From Sporobolomyces roseus (lineage: Eukaryota; Basidiomycota; Microbotryomycetes; Sporidiobolales; Sporidiobolaceae), in the NCBI GenBank assembly GCA_016617785.1, contig JADILM010000007.1, positions 310,001 to 374,000 of the forward strand: a stretch of DNA of 64,000 nt, written 5' to 3'. Under the pieces are notes generated by a model. The model did not search any database. It saw only the letters and a list, made by a program, of their open reading frames with translations, and was not told where the DNA came from. Position numbers and translations under genes: made by a program. Shown one piece after another: positions 25,597 through 37,172 of this stretch (positions within the stretch are counted from its first letter, which is position 1; each line of letters starts with the position of its first letter).

Positions 25597-25978
25597 TCAC
25601 TTGAGAATCGAAACCGAGCTTATCTCCTCTCGTCTACCTCTTGTGTTGAGTAGTGTCAATTTTGATTTGTGCACTTGCGAATTTTCGAATCCCAAAAAGT
25701 CAGGAGAGAGACTTTGACTTGTTACACTTGACATCGACACTTCGCTATCGCCGTTCTCACCACCAGGATAGGGCTATAGGATTGCAAGCACCGAGCTGGA
25801 GAACAATAAACCTATTGCTCGCTCCTCCTTTCTTTCCCTTTCAAAGTTCCTCCACTCTCTACCCTCCTCTCCCGCCAGACTACGCGATCAGTAGCTCATA
25901 ATATCAGCTCAGTAACCCTACTTAGCCTCCAGATCAGCCACCACTTTTCCTGCCCGTCTCTCCACGGTTCAAAAGAAG

Positions 25979-28305
25979 ATGAATGAATCAACCATTCCCT
26001 TTCTCACCTCACCTATCCTCTACGTAGATGGACTAGTACAAAGTGTGACAGATCAAGAACTATTACAAGTATTACATGAATGCCTCAAACTCAGGTTCAA
26101 CTTGAACAGGGACAACTCTTTACCAGGTTCGCACCTCCTTCCCATTTCAACTACATTCTCTCAAAATTGACAGGAACAGGTTTTGAAACAGCACAAGCAC
26201 CTCTGAATGGTACGATCGAGTTCTCTTCGCTCCATCTCGCCGAAAAAGCCTTCGCAACCTGTTCTTCCCAAACCTTGCCTTCCCACTCCTGTACTCTCCT
26301 CCTCTCCCCCTCCCCCCTCTCCCCACCTCCCACTCCACTCGCTCAACCTCGACTCCTCAAATCCCTCCCGCGTCACTACACCTCCGGACGAATCTTTGAT
26401 CTCTGTAGACCTTTCGGTCCAATCCATTCAGTTTCACTTCAACTCTCACCCTCTTTCCCCCCTGGTGGTCCGCATAAATTTAAAGGACATGCAGTCGTTA
26501 GGTATTGGAAGGAAGAAGATGCTCGAGTGATGCAAGGTGAATTACATTTTAGAGAAATTGAGAGGGGAATGAGTTTGGTCGTTCAGAAATGGGATGAGAG
26601 GAGAGCAGAGAAAGCTAGGGAGAGGGGAAGGAGGAGTGATGTGAGTAATAGGAACGGGAGATCAGTGTATGCGACTGAGGACAGGAAGGAGGATAGGACT
26701 TTGAAATGGGCAAACTCGACTAGAGGCTCGTACCCTACGAGTTTGGGATTGAATGCAGGTGCATCAGAGTTCGTCGCTACTGATATGTCGAGGAATGTCA
26801 GTGGCAACTCGATGTGGTCGAATGGAACGGGGGAGACTAGTTTCGAGGATGAAAGTCAGGTTTTGCGAGAGGGGTCAAGGAGGGGAAGTCTAGTTGGAAC
26901 TACGAAAGTGAAAGGGGGAGAAGGGATCGATCCGTGTAAGCTTACGTCACCTTCCCAATGCAGAGTAAATCTCGCTAACGTTGTGAGATGTCGTATCGTT
27001 TACAGGTAATCTTTTCATCAAGTCCCTTCCCTCCTCCTTTACTTCTTCCTCCCTATCAATCCTCTTCTCTCCCTATGGTTCAATCGTCTCTGCTCTAGTC
27101 GTAACGGATCCTCAAACCCAGAAATCGAAAGAATTCGGCTTCGTTTCGTTCAGAACCCCCGAAGAGGCGAGGAGTGCGCTCGAAGGGATCGACGGGAGAA
27201 TGGTAGACGGTAGGAAAGTTACTGTAAGACTGCATGAACCGAAGAGGGTTAGGGAGGGGAGATTGAGCGGTGGCAGTGTGAAAGATGGGATGGACGTAGT
27301 CGAGAAAGGGGTCAGGGAGTTAAAGGTGGGTGATGTTCCTCAACGTGCACTTACAAGATAGATACTGATAAGTGCATCGGGCACACTCACTCGCAGACCT
27401 CCACCGCTACACCATCGATCTCTTCCTCTCCAGAACATACAACTCATGTCAAGTCGGAAGCTAGCGTCGCTTCTCCTTCTCTCTCGGGACACGATCGATT
27501 AGTTGAAGCTGTTCGAGCGATCGACGCTCAACGAACGAATGAGATTGTCGACTTGATCGAAGGGGTAAGCTTTCTACTTTCTCTGGACCTTCATCGCTCG
27601 ACAACTGATCTCTCCTTTCGATAACGCTCGTTCAGCTACCAAGAAAAGATCGAGCCATGTGTTTGTTCAATCCTGAGGTGTTGAAACAGAAAGTACAGGA
27701 TGCTCTGTTGGTTCTCGAAGCTACGAATGAAGAATCGAAAAGTCAAACGGTCTCTTCCCCAGGTGCTACACGTGAGTACTCGAGTCCAAGAACCACCAGC
27801 TCTGAGATAGTTGCTGAACATCGAAGTATCCACAGTATCCACAGCTTCTATCGCCGCAACTTCCCAACCCGTCACTCCATCCTCTATTCCCTCCTCTATC
27901 CTACTCCTCGCCCTCCTCCCCGCCTCTCAGATTGTTCCTCTCCTCCCACTCGCAACCCCGTCTCTTTCTCTCTCTCGACCTACTGAAGAGGATCTCGCTA
28001 AAACCAGAGAGTTGATGGATACTCTTCGTGGTTTACCTCCTTCACAGATCAAACAGAAACTCGGAGAGAAGCTATTCAAAGTGATCAAATCTACAGGTAT
28101 CAAACGAGCTGTACGTCCCCTTCTGCCCTCTTTCTGAAGTGAGAGTGAGTGCTAATCAGTAGAAGAGAGAGTTTAGCCAAAAATCACGATTGATTTGTTG
28201 GATACGGAGGAACTCGAAGCTCTCAGCGTACTAATCCATTATCCCGAGATTCTCAAGGAGAAAGCACTACTACTCAGCAATAACAGCAGCAACACCGCAA
28301 AATAG
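25979..28305 (+). CDS. rrm4: Rrm4-like RNA-binding protein with three RRMs and MLLE domains
   Basis: Resembles Ustilago maydis Rrm4, the RNA-binding protein that moves mRNAs on shuttling early endosomes. RRM1 begins at PILYVDGLVQSVTDQELL. RRM2 begins at RLLKSLPRHYTSGRIFDLCRPFG. RRM3 has RNP2 NLFIKSLP and RNP1 KEFGFVSF. The C-terminal half has a divergent MLLE-like helical unit (LVEAVRAIDAQRTNEIVDLIEGLP). It then has a clear MLLE/PABC domain (IKQKLGEKLFKVIKSTGIK...ITIDLLDTEELEAL). A Ser/Thr/Pro linker separates the two. Three RRMs plus C-terminal MLLEs distinguishes Rrm4 from Pab1, which has four RRMs and one MLLE. Only two MLLE-like units are visible, versus three in U. maydis. Several short introns, two within the MLLE half. 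Confidence 0.78.
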
Positions 28306-29030
28306 ACAATTTTCGCAACCTTCATCTTCGCAATCCTTTTCGTTCGATTTATCCCTTCCCGCATTTCCTTTCGCATTCAACCATCAGTCTGACTTTCCAT
28401 CGACTTCATCCTGCAAACGCAACTCGCCCTCAGCAAGCACGCGAACCATTTACTGTTCTCTTTTCTCGTTCTTCCCTCTTCGTTTTTTCCCCGCCCTCCG
28501 TGTCCTTTCATTCCTTCCTTTCCTCGTTCCATCCTTACACAGTAACCCCTTTGCGCAATTCGCATACTTTTCCTTTCCCGAGTTGGGTCAGAATTTGGAG
28601 AGAAACGTTGCGAGATTGGGTTTGCGAAAAGTCGTCTTTCACGTGAGACTCGAGTTGGCATATACTCAACTTCTGACAGAGAAGAGCTCGAATCATCCAG
28701 TAGATTCTACTCTGTCGGAGAGTAGGAAAGAAGAGCTCGAAGCGTTGCGAATGAAAGAAGAGAAGTTGCGAGTGAAATTGCGCTGAAACGAGCGAAATTC
28801 AACTTGAACTTTTGGACTCTGCTCTCTCTCTCTCCTACTCTTCACTCCACTTTACTCAGCAACAACCGAACCACAGTAAGCTCTCCCATCTCTGACACGG
28901 GAGTGAGGCCTTGTTCACGTAAACTTACCTCCTATCTTTTTCCCTTATCTCTCTCTCTTTGCACAGCATTCCCAAATCACTGTCCTCGACCTCTCTCACT
29001 CTCAAATCACTCCCAATTGAATCCTGAACA
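28306..29030. other. Promoter region of the perilipin gene
   Basis: The 725 bp contain several pyrimidine tracts (about 28440-28580 and 28800-28850) and TTCGCAA/TTGCGAA motifs near 28311 and 28623. A possible spliced 5' UTR is suggested by donor/acceptor-like strings near 28876-28965. No recognised gene. Confidence 0.4.
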
Positions 29031-30171
29031 ATGGAACGTACTTTCTACTCTAGCTCCATCGACCGTGTAAGTCCTGCCCCCTTTTCACTTCATTTTGTTT
29101 CCCACTTTCACTCCACCTTTTTCATTCAATCGGCTCTCAATCGTCACTCCCCTTTGTTCTCCTTCAGAGCATTCCAGCTAACACCATACGAATCACTCAT
29201 AGGCATACCACTACCCCGTAGTGAAAGACACCCTCGACACTGCGCACAGTTACGTCGTCAATAACGCCTACGCTTCCTCTCTCTACGACCGAGTTGCCGC
29301 CCTCTCCGCCTCGATCCTCCACCGCCTCGAATTCCTTCAATCTCGCCTTCCCCTCGAACGCGTCGATGGGTACGCGAACGGAGCTTTGGATTTCGTCGAG
29401 AAGAAATTCCCTCAAGTCAAGTTGGAGACGAATCAGTTGGTCGGAAAAGCTAGACAACCCGCTGATTACGCCGTAGAGACTGCTCAGAGTTACAAGAAGG
29501 GAATCGAATCTGTGAGTTCTACAACTCACTCCATTTCTGTAAAAGTCGAAGTTGCGAAATACTCATCGTGTTGTCTTGTCCTTCGACGACAGCGCCTTGG
29601 ATCTGTCAATGAATCGTTCTATCACCGTATCGCTCAATCTCAAGAAACTCTTCACGGTCTCCAAGATCGCCTCGCAAAGACCGTCGCCAAATGTGAGCTT
29701 AGAATCCTTCCCTTTTTCGCAAACCCTTTCGAGACTCCATTTTGACTGACTCTGTCTCTCACTTTCACCTTCAATAGTCCCTCACGATCAAGCATCGCTC
29801 AAGAAGACCTTGAGTGAATTCTCTGCCGAACTCGATTCAATCGTCAAATCCGTTCCTTCTCTCGTACGCTCTCGCTTCTCACTCTTCCCTTTGACCCCCT
29901 CTCTAAACCCTCACAACCACCCCCGTAGCCCTCCCAAGCACAAGCCACCGCCCAACCTTACCTCGAAGGACTAGGAGAAGCCGCTCAATACGTAAAGAAA
30001 GAAGTTTCTCGCACCGACGTTCCTATCGCTCAACGCGCTCAAAACATCCTCAACTACTCTCAAGAAAAGTTGACCCCAGTTTTGGACAGTGTCAAGTCGT
30101 ACGCTTTCAAGGGGAAGAAGGAGGTTGAAGAGAAGGGAGAGGAACTCGAGGAGAAGACCACTTCGGATTAG
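29031..30171 (+). CDS. LDP1: Perilipin-family lipid-droplet coat protein (Ldp1/Cap20-like)
   Basis: Coats lipid droplets and stabilises neutral lipid stores. It is a major droplet protein in oleaginous red yeasts. The first exon is only 12 codons (MERTFYSSSIDR) and splices to AYHYPVVKDTLDTAHSYVVNNAYASSLYDRVAA. Most of the protein is a run of amphipathic helices with 11-residue character (GYANGALDFVEKKFPQVKLETNQLV, KARQPADYAVETAQSYKKG). It ends with a Lys/Glu-rich tail (KGKKEVEEKGEELEEKT). No transmembrane segment. Five to six exons. The N-terminal PAT-like segment and repeated helices match fungal perilipins. Confidence is good for family, moderate for the symbol. Confidence 0.85.
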
Positions 30172-30543
30172 ATACAAAGCTTTCTCTCTCTCTCTCTCTT
30201 TCTCCCTTTTTTGATCGCTTGAACCTTTTCACCCCTACTATAGATCGTCGTCTTTCGTCGTTGAGACTTTGACTAGCTTGATACCACTCGCTTTTTTCGT
30301 TTGCTCTCCCAATCAGTATTCAGTACCCACCAATTATAGATTTGAACCCTCCCTCTCCTTTTGTGTAGCTCTCTCCCTCTCTCTCTCGAAATCTATAACA
30401 TTTCCTCCCTTTGACTTTGGTTCTGTGCGAGACTTCTTTCCTTTTTCACGCTCAAAATTCAGTCAGTCGTCGTCGTCATCGATTCCCCCCTCTTCTTCCG
30501 ATCTCTACCTCTTTCTCTCTCCTTCCCACCCATTCACATTCTC
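30172..30543. other. Intergenic, pyrimidine-rich
   Basis: 3' end of the perilipin gene (a CT run at about 30181-30200) and promoter/leader of the DUF1769 gene (CT-rich from about 30470). Nothing else recognised. Confidence 0.4.
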
Positions 30544-31632
30544 ATGTCTTCCGCACCCCGTATCGTCTGCCGCGCAGGTCCGAATCTGTCCTCACTCGAA
30601 TCAGTGCCCGTCAATTCCTCTTCAGTTCACATCTCATCCGATTTGTTTGAAGGGAACGTTTTTGTACGACTCAAAGATTATAGAGGACCGGTAGGAGAGG
30701 ATGGAAAGAGTAATCCTGATAAGGAGGTTTGGTTCGAGGGAGAGAAAGATACGTGGAGTATAGCGTTCGAGGGGAAATTCAAAGGTGAGTTGGAGGTGGA
30801 TGAAATCGTGAGCCTCTCTCTTCTAGGTCAGTGGATGGACGATTAGATGACTGACGATCGACGAGATCTCACAGCTCTTTGGAAATACTTGGGAGAAACC
30901 GATTAAAGATTATTTACCTGTAAGCTCTACTCTCTGACCTCCTTTCTGCTCGCAAGCTTCTTTGTACTGACGAAAGAGTACCGACATGAATGTAGTACGG
31001 AACGTCTGCCGCTTTGAGATTCGTCAAATACGTTGATCCAACTCTATCTTGCGATTTATACAGCGACAAACCTTGGGCACTCGTTCGTCTTCTCTTCCTT
31101 TCCCTTGTCTCCTCTACCTCACGGCCTGACCGCTCTTTGTCGTCTTTAGTCACCCCTGTTCTCAACCCTCCAATACCTATCCGTGAAAGAATCATTCGAC
31201 GTTCCCTCTTCTTTCACCCCTTCCCCCATGCCAGAAGACACCTCTCCCCTCGCCCCCTCCGATCCCTCCCTCGTCGACACTCCCGCAAAACGTCGCTCTC
31301 ATTTCGCCTCCGAATCCTCCCGGAAATCCGCCCACCTCTCAACATCCCACCTAGTTCGTGGTGATTTCTCACATGGTTTCCTCGATTTCTCGACCCTCGC
31401 TGTCTCACTCCCAGGAGGGTTGAGTTTTAGTCTCGCAAAGTATTGGAATGGAGAACCTGTCGTGTTTAATTGTAGGAAGAGGAGTACGGGGGAGAGTTTC
31501 TTTGTCGTTACTTTTGAATTGCAGGATGAGAATGGGGCTAGGTTGGGGAGTGTAAAGGGGGAGAAGGGACACGAGAAGGAGAAGGAGACAGTGAAGGAGG
31601 AGGAGGTAAAGATCTCGGATGATGTAGATTAG
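30544..31632 (+). CDS. DUF1769/UPF0590 family protein
   Basis: Function unknown; the family is widespread in fungi. Signature segments are FEGNVFVRLKDYRGP, WFEGEKDTWSIAFEGKFKG and ELEVDEI. These splice to LFGNTWEKPIKDYLPYGTSAALRFVKYVDPTL and DKPWALSPLFSTLQYLSV. The C-terminal exon holds a Ser/Pro-rich insertion, then HGFLDFSTLAVSLPGGLSFSLAKYWNGEPVVF, and ends in a charged Lys/Glu tail. It contains no membrane segment or catalytic motif I can name. The frame around the third intron was chosen because only that join continues into SVKESFDVPSSF without a stop. Start at ATG 30544. Confidence 0.85.
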
Positions 31633-31768
31633 AACAAGTTTGCAGAAATTAGATTGTATGTTCTCGCTTTTCTCGTCAGACTCCTGGGTTATCAGTGACA
31701 CTATATAGTGAGATGGAACCTCGAGCCAGGTATGGAAATGACGGCCGTGCTATTCCAAAGACATGAGA

Positions 31769-32732
31769 CTACTTTCTATGTACAATTTCCCTCAAAGCGA
31801 GTGCCTCAACGGGAAACATCTTCCAAACTTCGTTCTGCAGGACGATACAAACAGCTTGACGTGCATAAGTATAGTTGAGGTCATTGAATGTAGGATTCTC
31901 TCCTCGCTTGAGAAAGTCGCACCGAATCGAAACAAAGATGAGCAAACGATGATAGAAACGACTACAAAATGCGTACGCCGCTTCGAGTCCGAGTAGCGTC
32001 TTCCACGCTTCGCTGAACAGCATCGAGGCCGTTGCAAAAGGATCTTCTCCGAAGACCTTCGAGAGATTCGCGTCGGCTTCCGTCGTCGTTTGATCGACCA
32101 AACTCAAATTACGCATCAAATTGAGACCTCGTATGGTAATGATTCGAGGCGCATCGTTCTCTGTGGAAGTGTTCTGATGACGACGGTCCTCGCTGGTTTT
32201 TTTGAGGCATTCCTGAGAAAGATTTCAGAGTTTCAATGAGCTGTCGTAGAAACGGAATGAGAGAGAAAAGGGCAAAGCACTTCTAATCGCTCTCGACTCC
32301 CTTCGTATCCAGTAGCCCAATCGTCAAAGGTACCACATTGCTTGATTTTGGCGTCGTGTAGTTCGAGCATAGCCATCCTTTCGTCCTCGGTGAACAAAGG
32401 CCATTTGAAAGGTGACGAGTTGACGCCGCAGACTCGCTTGTGAGCAAACCAGATCTGTCCAGATCAATGGGCGTGGTCGTAAGGGCGAAGAAGAGGAGGA
32501 AAGGGTGAATGAAGACACGGAAAGGAAACGAAAAGTGAAAAGTCAGCTCTCTCGTTCGCGAGTCGAAGCAGCCGAATGGGAGACTCACGAGTTTCTGATG
32601 TTCCTTTGAGCAGAAGTACATCCACCCTGTACCGTGGCTCGCACAAGAAGAGCAACGAGTCGTTGTGACCTGGCCGCAAACGACGCACTCTCCTGAATCG
32701 ACGGGACTTGAAGAAGGAGTCGAGGAGGACAT
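31769..32732 (-). CDS. MYND-type zinc-finger protein, subfamily I (array gene A)
   Basis: Outermost gene of the left array. Three exons. Exon 1 encodes SGECVVCGQVTTTRCSSC then GTGWMYFCSKEHQKL, and exon 2 begins IWFAHKRVCG, completing the finger. The sixth ligand is His (SKEHQ) where MYND normally has Cys. Exon 2 continues SPFKWPLFTEDERMAML. Exon 3 carries the array-specific C-terminal domain (EDPFATASMLFSEAW, YHRLLIFVSI); here the usual WW before HR is replaced by FC. Closest visible relatives are genes H and C. Role unknown; MYND fingers generally bind proline-rich partner peptides. The ATG at 32732 is chosen because only sequence downstream of it is conserved in frame among paralogues. Confidence 0.85.
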
Positions 32733-33221
32733 GGGTTGAGGAGGTTGAGGCTGAGGAGTATCAAGGAGTCGAGTGAAGTTGAGAGAGGGAAGGGGGGAAG
32801 AGGAAAGAAAGAGGGAAGCGAGAAGAGGAGAAGGAGTGAATCGAAAGTGGACCGCGGAAAGTCCGGTCGACGTTCTCAACGAATGAGCGGATTACGATGG
32901 ATAGAGAACGCTGATCACTGTCTTGAGCCAACGGAGCGTGATGTCTAAGATTCGAAGAGCTGAGCGTTGGAAGCGAGAGATTTGAGCAAAAAAAGCGTTC
33001 TGCCACCTGCCGACGACTCCCGACTCCTCTGTATTGTGCTCTATGGCTGACGATCTATCTTGCGAATGAATCGAGCTGAGAAGAAGGTGTTTTGCGAGAC
33101 ATTTCGATACTTCTACAACAACAATCGACTTCATTCTTGAGAATGTCGTGCAAAAAGTCAGTGATGCTGAGCAAAGCGACGAGAAAGCTCTTTGAAACAG
33201 GCTTACCATATCTCTGTCTCC
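32733..33221. other. Promoter of array gene A and 3' flank of gene B
   Basis: Holds the 18-bp subfamily I element (32851-32868) and a second shared stretch (about 32953-32980, minus strand CTCGCTTCCAACGCTCAGC) also found before genes C, F and H. Around 32845-32905 it is nearly identical in reverse complement to the region before gene H. Confidence 0.7.
32851..32868 (-). promoter_or_regulatory. Shared 18-bp element GACCGGACTTTCCGCGGT, gene A
   Basis: An identical 18-mer lies 118-123 bp upstream of the ATG in all four subfamily I MYND genes. Its core CGGACTTTCCG is an inverted repeat (CGGA-N3-TCCG, or CGG-N5-CCG), the geometry of a Zn2Cys6 dimer site. Confidence 0.7.
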
Positions 33222-34209
33222 TTACCGGGACTCGGCAATCTGAGTGAATGTCCTAATCCTCCTCGATAGCGATTCAGCTTCTTGAGGATGAGTTTGCGCC
33301 ACCTCAGTGTCCAGCAGCTCCATGATCACCTTTATGCTGCACAAGAGATAATCGACAAGGTCATCGCCAATGTCCTCCTCCTTGCAGCTTAGCACCTTTG
33401 CGGAAAGGGCGTAAAAGATGATGTATCGATGCATCAAGGGTTCCCACCATGACTCTTCGTGGCACGTAGTCGGGATATGAGGCGATGCTCCTCCGATCAC
33501 GTTAAGCGCCAGTCCGAAAGGATCCTCCTCGGCTCCTAGGCATTTCAGGAGTTGCAACTCACTATCCGAGCGAATAATTGTTCCATCGAATTTCGGTTGT
33601 TTGCCCACTGCGCTCCGGGCAGCACCTCGTAGCAATGCGTTACTGACAAATTTGCGGTAATTCAGTCCCGTATAGTCGTCTCCATCGTAAGGCTCTTGCA
33701 GAGTCTCGAGAAGGATCTGTGAAGTAGAAGCGGAAACGTCTGAAACCGCTCTTTCCATACGGAGAGGCATTGTCGGGTGAGACTCACGTCGTATGGTAGC
33801 CCTGATTGTATTGTCATCATCTCTCCGAACGTCTTGTGCGAGATTGTGTCGAAGAGAATAGGACCCAATTTCTTGTACCGCTCCACCTCCTGTTCGTTGA
33901 GAATAGGCCACCGTAAAGGACTGGATAGCTTTCCACACACTCGCTTGTGCGTCTTGTAGATCTACGAGAGCGGGATAGAGGGTGAAGTCGAATCAAAGAT
34001 CAAGGAGGGAGGAGGTTTCATAATCAGCTCTGAAGCGCGGGAGGAGAGCTGGAAAGGATCAGAGAAATACTCACAAGCTTCTGATGATCCCTTGAGCAGA
34101 AATACATCCATTTCGTGCCGTTCGAAGCACATTCAGAACATCGAGTTGACGTTCGAGTTCCACACACGACACAATCCCCTAGGGAGTCGAGTGGTGAGTT
34201 CGTCGACAT
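33222..34209 (-). CDS. MYND-type zinc-finger protein, subfamily II (array gene B)
   Basis: Three exons with introns at the same places as its paralogues. Exon 1: SLGDCVVCGTRTSTRCSEC and GTKWMYFCSRDHQKL. Exon 2: IYKTHKRVCGKLSSPLRWPILNEQE, ending SGLPYD. Exon 3: ILLETLQEPYDGDDY, then EDPFGLALNVIGG and SWWEPLMHRYIIFYALSAKVL, ending near ETEVAQ-like helix TEVAQTHPQEAESLSRRI. Exon 3 is most similar to gene G (LLETLQxPYxGDxY), which occupies the mirrored position in the right array. It has the same Cys-to-His change at the sixth ligand (SRDHQ). Unknown function, probably soluble and intracellular; no signal peptide. Confidence 0.87.
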
Positions 34210-34663
34210 GTCGAGGTGATTGAGATTAGATTCGGTCGAGAGCCGAGTGATTTGAGGTGGAGAAGTGAAGTCGAGAAGCGAAGAAGAGATTTCGCAAAAC
34301 TTTCCCTTCTGACTGGCACGTCTCGATTCCAGAGCGTCGTATAGCTCGTCGCTTGGGCTTCATCTGATTACACAGAGAGTCGAATTCAGACAAGACTGGC
34401 GTTTGAGGGAAAACGGCGTTCTATGAAGAGCTCGAGACGCTTCGCGAAGAAGCTTCTCCTCGACTCACAGTCTCCCGTTCTTCCCTCGTACACAAGCGAT
34501 TCTGATCCAAGATAACAGGGGCGCTGACATACATGTCTCTGCTCTTACCGCCATTGCACCGAGTCCGTCGACCTGATGAACCCGTTCGAAATAGAAGTCA
34601 TTTCTTGGAAGTTTCGTCAATCTGGAAGGATCGGTCGGGCATAATCAAAGTGGGCAAAGAAAT
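34210..34663. other. Promoter of array gene B and 3' flank of gene C
   Basis: Contains the subfamily II element (TTTTGCGAAATCTCTTCTTCGCTT on the minus strand, 34278-34299) and the shared string CACTCGGCTCTCGACC closer to the ATG. No extra gene remnant recognised. Confidence 0.6.
34278..34299 (-). promoter_or_regulatory. Subfamily II element TTTTGCGAAATC, gene B
   Basis: Lies about 70-90 bp upstream of the ATG. Related strings sit at nearly the same distance before genes D and G, and a degenerate one before E. Confidence 0.5.
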
Positions 34664-35652
34664 CTATCGCAAGCTACCTTGTTCCGCTCGTTTCCTTGAC
34701 AAATAAGGTGAACAGACTACGAGTCGTTCAATGGTCACAGCCAACTTCAAAGACTGATCGTGATACTCCACTGCCGCTTCGTGTTCCAGGATTCCAACGA
34801 CGGCCATACGAGCGTATTCATAGTAGGTATCTTCCGGGTCGGGGTGTTCTCCTCGTTTGTAGAAGCTGCAATTGATGGCGACAAAGATAATCAATCGATG
34901 ATGCAAACGACTCCACCATTCGTGCTTGTCTTTGAGGTTGACCAGGTTGCCCCATCCTTCGTGTATCATCGCAGCGAAGACGCCGAACGGGTCTTTGCTG
35001 ATATGTTCCGACGAAGCGGGATCGAGCAATCTTTGTCGTTTGAGATTCATTTTGCGATCGAAATTGAGCGCTCGTCCAGTGATGAGAGGTGATCCGAGTT
35101 TCTTCATCCGTGCCGTCTTCTCTGGGAAATCCTCGCTGATCATCAGCAGATACCTCTGAATCGCGAAAATTTCGATTTGAAATCAGCGATGCGACAGACC
35201 TTACAGAGGGGAAGTAACCCACCTCCAGACTGGAGCCATTCTCTTTCAGTTCAGTCTCCCACAATTCCTCCTTTGGTTCACCTTGCGCCAGCTGCACGTC
35301 TCGAAGCCTGAGCATTTCCAACCTCTCTTCGTTCGTCAAAAATGGCCATTGGAACGGGTTCGAGTTGACGCCGCAAACTCTTTTGTGAGCGAACCAGACC
35401 TAGAAAGAATATTGATTGAAGGTGAGAAGATAGAGCAGGAGGGAAGAGAAAGATGACAGGAGGGAGATCAGCTTTTGGCCTTCGAGTGCGACAAGGGAGG
35501 TGACTCACGAGTTTCTGATGTTCCTTCGAGCAGAAGTACATCCACCCTGTACCGTGACTCACACAAGAAGAGCAACGAGTTGTCGTGATTTGCCCGCAAA
35601 CGACGCACTCTCCTGAATCGACGGGAGATGGAGGAATCGTCGAGGAGGACAT
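34664..35652 (-). CDS. MYND-type zinc-finger protein, subfamily I (array gene C)
   Basis: Three exons. The N-terminus MSSSTIPPSPVDSGEC is identical to that of gene H. Finger: CVVCGQITTTRCSSC, GWMYFCSKEHQKL, then VWFAHKRVCG after intron 1. Exon 2 has NPFQWPFLTNEERLEML. Exon 3 starts RYLLMISEDFPEKTARM and contains KDPFGVFAAMIHEGW and HEWWSRLHHRLIIFVAINCSFYKRG. It ends in a basic tail (LSRKRAEQGSLR). By sequence it is closest to A and H, although by position it mirrors gene F. All ligands are present with His at position six. Confidence 0.87.
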
Positions 35653-36175
35653 CGGTTGAGGAAGGAGTGAGGTTCAGGAGTATCGAGGAGTTGAGTGAAG
35701 TCGAGAGAGAGAAGGGGGGAAGAGGAAAGAAAGAGGGAAGCGAGAAGAGGAGAAGGAGTGAATCATCAAATGTGAACCGCGGAAAGTCCGGTCGAAGGAT
35801 TGGGAATGAGCAAATCGATACGAATAGAAAGCATCGCCTTCGATTTCGGAGCGTAAGAAGGAGATGGTGAAGAGAGGAGGAGAGCGTTGGAAGCGAGAAA
35901 TTCGAGCCAAAGCAGCGATCTTGCTACTGTTCTGCATTCGTCGCTTATCGTCTTCGAGATGGGGCCGAGCATCTGCGGCTCTTCGATCGGGATAGAGAGG
36001 AAGAGCACGAGGAGGTGGATGACACAAGATATGCAATAGAACAGTCCGAGGAATACAACCTGTAAAGACTCGGGATTAGAGGTTCTCTATCAAACGAGAG
36101 CAGAGATTACGGGACTCACAACATAATGCAGTAAGATCCTGACAGATCTGACCGACCGATCATGCCTCGCTTCCC
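35653..36175. other. Promoter of array gene C and 3' flank of gene D
   Basis: Carries the 18-bp element (35776-35793) and the second shared stretch (35882-35899, minus strand TTCTCGCTTCCAACGCTC). Nothing coding recognised. Confidence 0.6.
35776..35793 (-). promoter_or_regulatory. Shared 18-bp element GACCGGACTTTCCGCGGT, gene C
   Basis: Identical to the copies before genes A, F and H, about 123 bp before the ATG. Sequence beyond the 18-mer is diverged from A/H, so identity is confined to the element. Confidence 0.7.
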
Positions 36176-37172
36176 TCAGGAAGCAAGAGTAATCTCGGTC
36201 CTCAGGGCTTCTTGATCCTCAGGACGAGCAAACGTCTCGATTAAATGTGTGATTAATCGCTGCGCTTCTTCCGGATTGGTTTCGGTCACGTCGTGCTGAA
36301 GGATGTGTATCACCTCCTGCAGCGCGTGTTTGACGTATAACATGTCAGGTCGACTACCGCTTGCCATGTCGATGGTCGAACGGGCGATAAGATGATAAAG
36401 AATAGGTAATCGATGCATCAGGGGATCCCACCATGTCTGATCATCCAGCGGTTCCTTGCTAACGAGTTCCTCCCAACACCCTATGACGTGTCGAATCATG
36501 AAGCCAAAGGTATCCTGAAGCATTTCCTCTGCTTCTCCTTTGGCATCCCCCTCTTTGTAGAGTTTCACCCTTACAGCGATACATTCGGCACGAAGAACCG
36601 CGACTAACGAGAACTTGTGCGAATCGATGCCTTGTCCGAGCCCATAAGGAAGCTGTGCGATGCGAATCAAAGACTATTCGTTGAGATTTAAGCGATCAGC
36701 ACTCCTTCGAGAAATTGATCGCAAGAAACACTGAGTTAGACTCACATCAAGCGACTTGCCTTCATACCAGGTCGGTACGACCTCACCAAACGTCTTCCCT
36801 TCATAACATTTCCGTGTGAGCGATTTCGAGTCTCTCACTTTCTGAGCTTCCTTCTCCGTAAGCTCCGGCCATCTCAGAGGACTAGACAGCTTTCCGCAGA
36901 CTCGCTTGTGAGTCTTGTAGATCTGCAGAAGTGGGAGAGACGAGAACGGAGAGTTGTGAGATCAAGGAGGGGAAGGAATTGAGAGTCAGCTGTGCAGCGC
37001 TGGGAAAGAGCTTAGGAAGGGCTGGGCAGCTACGTACTAATCTCTGATGATCCCTCGAGCAGAAGAACATCCACTCAGTCCCGTTCGAAGCACATTCAGA
37101 ACATCGAGTTGCAGTTCGAGTTCCACACACGACACAATCCCCTAGTGAGTCGAGTGGTGGACTTGCCGACAT
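36176..37172 (-). CDS. MYND-type zinc-finger protein, subfamily II (array gene D)
   Basis: Innermost gene of the left array. Exon 1: SLGDCVVCGTRTATRCSEC, GTEWMFFCSRDHQRL. Exon 2: IYKTHKRVCGKLSSPLRWPELTEKE, with KTFGEVV as in the other subfamily II genes. Exon 3: IRIAQLPYGLGQGIDSHKF, DTFGFMIRHVIGCWEEL and QTWWDPLMHRLPILYHLIARS, ending NPEEAQRLITHLIE and a short acidic tail. Exon 3 shares IAQxPYG and FGF(L/M)I with gene E, its positional mirror partner. His replaces Cys at the sixth ligand. Function unknown. Confidence 0.87.

Noticed and set aside
32733..32879. Possible N-terminal extension of MYND gene A (open frame encoding TGLSAVHFRF upstream of the ATG)
   Set aside because: It starts at a TTG. 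The corresponding frame is shifted relative to the finger in genes F and H and closed in C, so the conservation there is of DNA (promoter), not protein.
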